Below, one piece after another: positions 60,638-64,000 of a stretch of DNA of 64,000 bases. Both the position numbers and the translations under genes were made by a program. Numbering within the stretch: position 1 is the first letter of the stretch; the number at the start of each line of letters is the position of its first letter. The stretch spans positions 186,001 to 250,000 of the forward strand of contig JBGAGT010000002.1 of assembly GCA_044226535.1 (NCBI GenBank), given 5' to 3'. This stretch comes from VBCG01 sp044226535. Its GTDB lineage: Bacteria > Pseudomonadota > Gammaproteobacteria > Burkholderiales > Casimicrobiaceae. The notes under the pieces are model-generated. The model ran no database searches. It saw only the letters and a list, made by a program, of their open reading frames with translations, and was not told the origin of the DNA.

Positions 60638-61334
60638 TCCCCCGCCGCCATTCCCGCGAAAGCCGTCATCCCCGCGAAAGCGGGGACCCATCGCTTTTGG
60701 CAACGGTATTGCGCGACCCGCGCAAACTCGCGTCGTGCGCTGGGGTATTGCGGCATCCGCGCAAACTCGCGGCGTGCATGTCGCCCGGCAAGGCGTGCGC
60801 CGGCCACCGTGGCTCGGTCCTCGCGATACACCCGGCTCCGGGCCGAGCCCCGGTGTCCGACGCGCCGGGCGACACGCACGCCACGAGCTTTGCGGCTCCC
60901 GCAGATACCCTTGCCCGTGGGCTGCCGTATGGTCGCCACGGCTCGCAAGACGGCCCTGGGCCTGCAGGACTGCCACGTCAAACATGCGTGCAGATGGCCC
61001 GCATGACTGGCATGGCGAAGCTCATGCCCCGCCGGGAGCGCAATCGTGGTCGCCTGATGCAGATCGGCGTGGCGGACGTCGGGGGCTCGGGCCTGAGCCG
61101 GGTGCATCGCGAAGACCGAGCCCCCGATGGCCGTCGCACGCTTCGCCGATATGCGTCAGGAGTCCCCGCTTTCGCGGGGATGACGCGATTGCCATCTGCC
61201 GCCGTAACAGAAACAAAGGCATGGGTCCCCGCTTTCGCGGGGATGACGGCGGGGGCGCCTCGTTGACCGGCTCGCGGCGTTTCGCCATGATGCTCACCGA
61301 GGCGCCATGCGCGCCGCCCGCCCGGCCCCCGGCC
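60638..61334. repeat. Composite palindromic intergenic element B
   Basis: About 700 bp without a gene, homologous to element A at 11127-11716. Ends are a perfect 26-bp inverted repeat (60665-60690 and 61222-61247) with CCCCGC-GAAA-GCGGGG. A third copy of the end lies at 61160-61182 and a partial one at 60649-60663. Two internal inverted segments, about 60799-60863 and 61071-61137, fold into hairpins and match the internal segments of element A. Nothing coding is supported here; apparent ORFs are repeat read-through. Confidence 0.83.
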
Positions 61335-62558
61335 ATGAACGCTCCCGAACGCCCACCCCAGCTGCCGGCCAACCCGGCGGAAACGATTCGCCGCTGGTAC
61401 GACGAGTTCGCCGCGATCCGCCGTGACCTGCACGCCCATCCCGAGCTGGGCTTCGAGGAGCACCGCACCGCGGGCAAGGTCGCGGCCTTCCTCGCCGCGC
61501 AGGGCATCGAGCACCAGACCGGCGTCGGGCGCACCGGCATCGTCGCGACCATTCGCGGCGCGCGCGAGAGCAGCGGGCGTGCCGTCGCGCTGCGCGCCGA
61601 CATGGACGCGCTGCCGATGGCGGAGGAGAACGACTTCGGGCACCGCTCCACCGCGCAAGGCCGCATGCACGCCTGCGGCCACGACGGCCATACCACGATG
61701 CTGATGGCGGCCGCGCGCTACCTGGCGGAGACGCGGCGCTTCGACGGCACCGTGCACCTCGTCTTCCAGCCGGGCGAGGAGGGCCACGCGGGCGGCAGGG
61801 CGATGGTCGAGGACGGCCTGTTCGAGCGCTTCCCCGCCGACGCGGTGTTCGCCTTGCACAACTGGCCGGCGCTGCCCGCGGGGACGATCGCCGTGCGGCC
61901 GGGGCCGATGATGGCGGCCGCCGACCGCATCGAGATCCACATCGCCGGGCGCGGCGGGCACGGCGCGCATCCCGACCTGACCGTGGACCCGGTGGTGGTC
62001 GCCGCGCAGATCATCATGGCCGCGCAGACCATCGTGTCGCGCAACGTCGACCCGGTCGACACGGCGGTGGTGAGCCTCTGCGGCCTGCAGGCCGGCAACC
62101 TCCAGGCGATGAGCGTCATCCCGCGCGAGGCGCACCTCGTGGGCACGGTGCGCACCTTCAAGCCCGCCACCCAGGACATGATCGAGCGCCGGCTGCGCGA
62201 GATGGTGGCGTCGATCGCCGCGGCCTTCGGCGCGACGGCCACGCTCGAGTACCGGCGCATCTACCCTGCCACCGTCAACACCGCCGCCGAAGCCACGTTC
62301 GCGGCCGGCGTCGCGGCCGGCATCGTCGGCGCGCACAACGTGGTGCACGACCTCGACCCCTCGATGGGCTCGGAGGATTTCTCGTTCATGCTGCAGAAGC
62401 GGCCCGGCGCCTATGCGCGGCTGGGCCAGGGCGGGCCGGGCGCGGGCCACAACGAATTCCTGCACAACAGCCGTTACGACTTCAACGACGCGGTGATACC
62501 GATCGGTGCGGGCTACCTCGCCGCGCTCGCCGAGCGCGCGATGCCCCTCGACGGCTGA
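61335..62558 (+). CDS. M20-family amidohydrolase (hippurate hydrolase/HipO type)
   Basis: 407-aa metallopeptidase. Metal and catalytic motifs are clear: LRADMDALPM (Asp), ACGHDGHTTML (His, Asp), QPGEEGHAGG (catalytic Glu, metal Glu), ALHNWPALPAG and, near the C-terminus, GSEDFSFML and HNEFLHN. The family cleaves N-acyl amino acids or peptides. In this position it may process peptides imported by the Dpp system, though element B lies between. The ATG at 61335 is preferred; ATGs at 61287 and 61290 would add 15-16 residues. Confidence 0.9.
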   Translation: MNAPERPPQLPANPAETIRRWYDEFAAIRRDLHAHPELGFEEHRTAGKVAAFLAAQGIEHQTGVGRTGIVATIRGARESSGRAVALRADMDALPMAEENDFGHRSTAQGRMHACGHDGHTTMLMAAARYLAETRRFDGTVHLVFQPGEEGHAGGRAMVEDGLFERFPADAVFALHNWPALPAGTIAVRPGPMMAAADRIEIHIAGRGGHGAHPDLTVDPVVVAAQIIMAAQTIVSRNVDPVDTAVVSLCGLQAGNLQAMSVIPREAHLVGTVRTFKPATQDMIERRLREMVASIAAAFGATATLEYRRIYPATVNTAAEATFAAGVAAGIVGAHNVVHDLDPSMGSEDFSFMLQKRPGAYARLGQGGPGAGHNEFLHNSRYDFNDAVIPIGAGYLAALAERAMPLDG

Positions 62559-62586
62559 CACCGGCCGAACCGACGAGGAGACGACG

Positions 62587-63006
62587 ATGGAGAGGGACAT
62601 GGGCGCTGCGAGGCGCATGACGAGGGGCGCGGTGCTGGCGGGCATGTCGGCGCTGTTGCTGGGCGGGTGCCAGACCTGGGGCCCGACCTGGAGCGAGCTC
62701 ACGGGCGAAGTGTGGAACCGCACCATCCAGTGGCGCGAGCCCGCCGTGATCGAGCGCGTCGACGGCAGGACCCCCGACACGTCCTCGCGGCCGATCCGCG
62801 TCGAGCCGGGCAACGGTCGCGTGGTGACGATCTCGCCGGTCAACTCGGCGCGCCGCATCAGCGGCTGGCGCCTCGAGGAAATCAAGCTCGACATCGAGCC
62901 CTGCAAGCGCTACTTCATCAACGCCCAGTTCACGGGGCCCCGCGACCCCGACTTCACGCCGGTGATCGACCGCGTGGAGACGATCGCGGGCTGCAAGATG
63001 CCCTGA
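62587..63006 (+). CDS. Small lipoprotein of unknown function
   Basis: 139-aa protein with a type II signal peptide; the lipobox is LLLGGC near residue 27. The mature part is basic and aromatic in places (TWGPTWSELTGEVWNRTIQWREP) and ends PVIDRVETIAGCKMP, with two further cysteines (CKRYF, GCKM) that could pair. A GAGGAG site lies 6 bp before the ATG. It would be anchored in the inner or outer membrane. No family was recognised. Confidence 0.75.
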   Translation: MERDMGAARRMTRGAVLAGMSALLLGGCQTWGPTWSELTGEVWNRTIQWREPAVIERVDGRTPDTSSRPIRVEPGNGRVVTISPVNSARRISGWRLEEIKLDIEPCKRYFINAQFTGPRDPDFTPVIDRVETIAGCKMP

Positions 63007-63055
63007 TCGGCGCCTGAGGCGCCGCGGAGCCGGTCGCCGGGACGCCGCGTTCCGC

Positions 63056-63061
63056 TATAAT
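63056..63061 (+). promoter_or_regulatory. TATAAT -10 for smc
   Basis: Perfect TATAAT, 90 bp before the smc start, in the 145-bp gap after the lipoprotein gene. The -35 is weak. Two hairpins follow in the leader: GCGCGAG/CTCGCGC with GGGG/CCCC (63071-63098, loop TTTCA) and CCGCTCG-CCCG-CGAGCGG (63107-63124). Confidence 0.55.
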
Positions 63062-63151
63062 CGCCGCTCCGCGCGAGGGGGTTTCACCCCGCTCGCGCGA
63101 GTGGCCCCGCTCGCCCGCGAGCGGTCCCTCCCGAATCCCCCGGTCTTCCCC

Positions 63152-64000
63152 GTGCGCCTCACCCACGTCAAGCTCTCCGGCTTCAAATCGTTCGTCGATC
63201 CCACCTCGATCGGCACGCCAGGCCAGCTCGTGGGCATCGTCGGCCCCAACGGCTGCGGAAAGTCCAACGTGATCGACGCGGTGCGCTGGGTGCTCGGCGA
63301 GTCGCGCGCCTCGGCGCTGCGCGGCGAGTCGATGCAGGACGTGATCTTCAACGGCGCCGGCGAGCGCAAGCCCGTGGGCCGCGCCTCGGTCGAGCTGGTG
63401 TTCGACAACAGCGCCGGCCGCATCGGCGGGCAATGGGGATCGTTCGTCGAGCTTTCGATCCGCCGCGTGCTCACGCGCGAGGGCGACAGCACCTACTACA
63501 TCAACAACCTGCCGGTGCGCCGGCGCGACATCCACGACCTTTTCCTCGGCACCGGCCTCGGGCCCCGCGCCTACGCCATCATCGAGCAGGGGATGATCTC
63601 GCGGGTGATCGAGGCCAAGCCCGAGGAGCTGCGGGTGTTCCTCGAGGAAGCCGCGGGCGTGTCGAAGTACAAGGAGCGGCGGCGCGAGACCGAAGGGCGG
63701 CTGTCCGACACCACCGAGAACCTCGCGCGCGTCGAGGACATCCGCCAGGAGCTCGGCAACCAGCTCGCGAGGCTCGAGCAGCAGGCCAAGGTCGCGGGCG
63801 AGTTCCGCGAGCTCGAGGCACGCCTGAAGGACGCGCAGCACATGCTGTGGTTCTCGCGTGCCAGCGACGCCGCGCGGGCGCGCGAGCGCCATGCCGGCGA
63901 GGCCGCCACGCTGGCCAACGAGCTCGAGGCCATCCACGCCGAGCTCCGCGAGGCCGAGGCCGCCACCGAGAAGCTGCGCAGCGAGCATTTCGCCGCCAAC
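63152..64000 (+). CDS. smc: Chromosome partition protein SMC, 5' part (runs off window)
   Basis: First 283 codons of the SMC ATPase that compacts and segregates chromosomes with ScpAB. The start is GTG at 63152, giving the conserved MRLTHVKLSGFKSFVDPT. Walker A is GPNGCGKSN, followed by VIDAVRWVLGESRASALRGESMQDVIFNGA and IIEQGMISRVIEAKPEELRVFLEEAAG, then the start of the first coiled coil (EGRLSDTTENLARVEDI). The frame stays open to base 64000. Confidence 0.96.
   Translation, partial: MRLTHVKLSGFKSFVDPTSIGTPGQLVGIVGPNGCGKSNVIDAVRWVLGESRASALRGESMQDVIFNGAGERKPVGRASVELVFDNSAGRIGGQWGSFVELSIRRVLTREGDSTYYINNLPVRRRDIHDLFLGTGLGPRAYAIIEQGMISRVIEAKPEELRVFLEEAAGVSKYKERRRETEGRLSDTTENLARVEDIRQELGNQLARLEQQAKVAGEFRELEARLKDAQHMLWFSRASDAARARERHAGEAATLANELEAIHAELREAEAATEKLRSEHFAAN

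Noticed and set aside
60735..61334. Long N-terminal extension of the M20 amidohydrolase
   Set aside because: The upstream frame translates the mosaic repeat element; family members start near residue 1 of the 61335 frame.

Overview
The window is about 64 kb of very GC-rich bacterial chromosome, densely coded and running mostly as short overlapping operons. The first 11 kb carries the order rpoE-rseA-rseB-mucD-(glutaredoxin-like)-lepA-lepB-DUF4845-rnc-era-recO-pdxJ-nagZ. This order, the glutaredoxin-like gene between mucD and lepA, and the dRS3-like intergenic repeats point to a betaproteobacterium, probably Burkholderiales or a close relative. This is inferred from gene order and family knowledge; no search was run. 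The window has no transposase, integrase, phage gene or CRISPR array. It holds one tRNA gene, tRNA-Thr(CGU).

Region by region. 1-11126: envelope-stress sigma factor and its regulators, then translation/secretion/RNA-processing housekeeping genes; acpS, usual between pdxJ and nagZ, is absent. 11127-11716: a composite palindromic repeat (element A). 11717-26516: a phosphonate island. PhnW, PhnY and PhnA form a complete route from 2-aminoethylphosphonate (AEP) to acetate plus phosphate, with the ABC importer PhnSTUV and the GntR regulator PhnR. Two copies of an 18-bp sequence sit over the phnR and phnW promoters. The phnR-phnA-phnY run continues, with gaps of about 35 bp or less, into a Na/Pi-cotransporter-family protein, an EamA transporter, a dimethylglycine-dehydrogenase-like flavoenzyme with a folate (GcvT) domain, and an IclR regulator. 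26499-29154: Nudix hydrolase, MscS-type channel, folD. 29158-33954: a glutamine-synthetase-like enzyme, iron alcohol dehydrogenase, class I glutamine-amidotransferase-like hydrolase and aldehyde dehydrogenase, read here as a gamma-glutamylation pathway for an amine or amino alcohol. 34080-37617: EamA transporter, 6-phosphogluconate dehydrogenase, gluconokinase, cystathionine beta-lyase-like enzyme.

37652-41673: a branched-chain-amino-acid-type ABC transporter with LivH and LivM fused and with in-frame 39-bp tandem repeats inside the ATPase gene; no LivF is present. 41878-45438: a divergent 1186-residue flavin/iron-sulfur protein resembling a fusion of the two Nfn (or GltD plus PyrK) subunits. 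45439-45696: short intergenic repeats. 46057-52206: a chemosensory-like module (hybrid kinase with three receivers, CheR, CheB, receiver-kinase), each gene overlapping the next by 4 bp. 52269-54744: AroE-like protein, tRNA-Thr, MarC, RlmB. 54844-60637: a dipeptide/oligopeptide ABC operon whose last gene begins inside a 73-bp tandem duplication. 60638-61334: a second composite repeat (element B), homologous to element A. 61335-64000: M20 amidohydrolase, small lipoprotein, and the start of smc running off the end.

The metabolic picture is a soil- or water-type heterotroph scavenging phosphonates, peptides and amines. Non-ATG starts (GTG, TTG) and stop/start overlaps are common, so many starts were chosen by coupling to the upstream stop codon. 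Long ORFs opposite the annotated genes are GC-driven shadows and are omitted.
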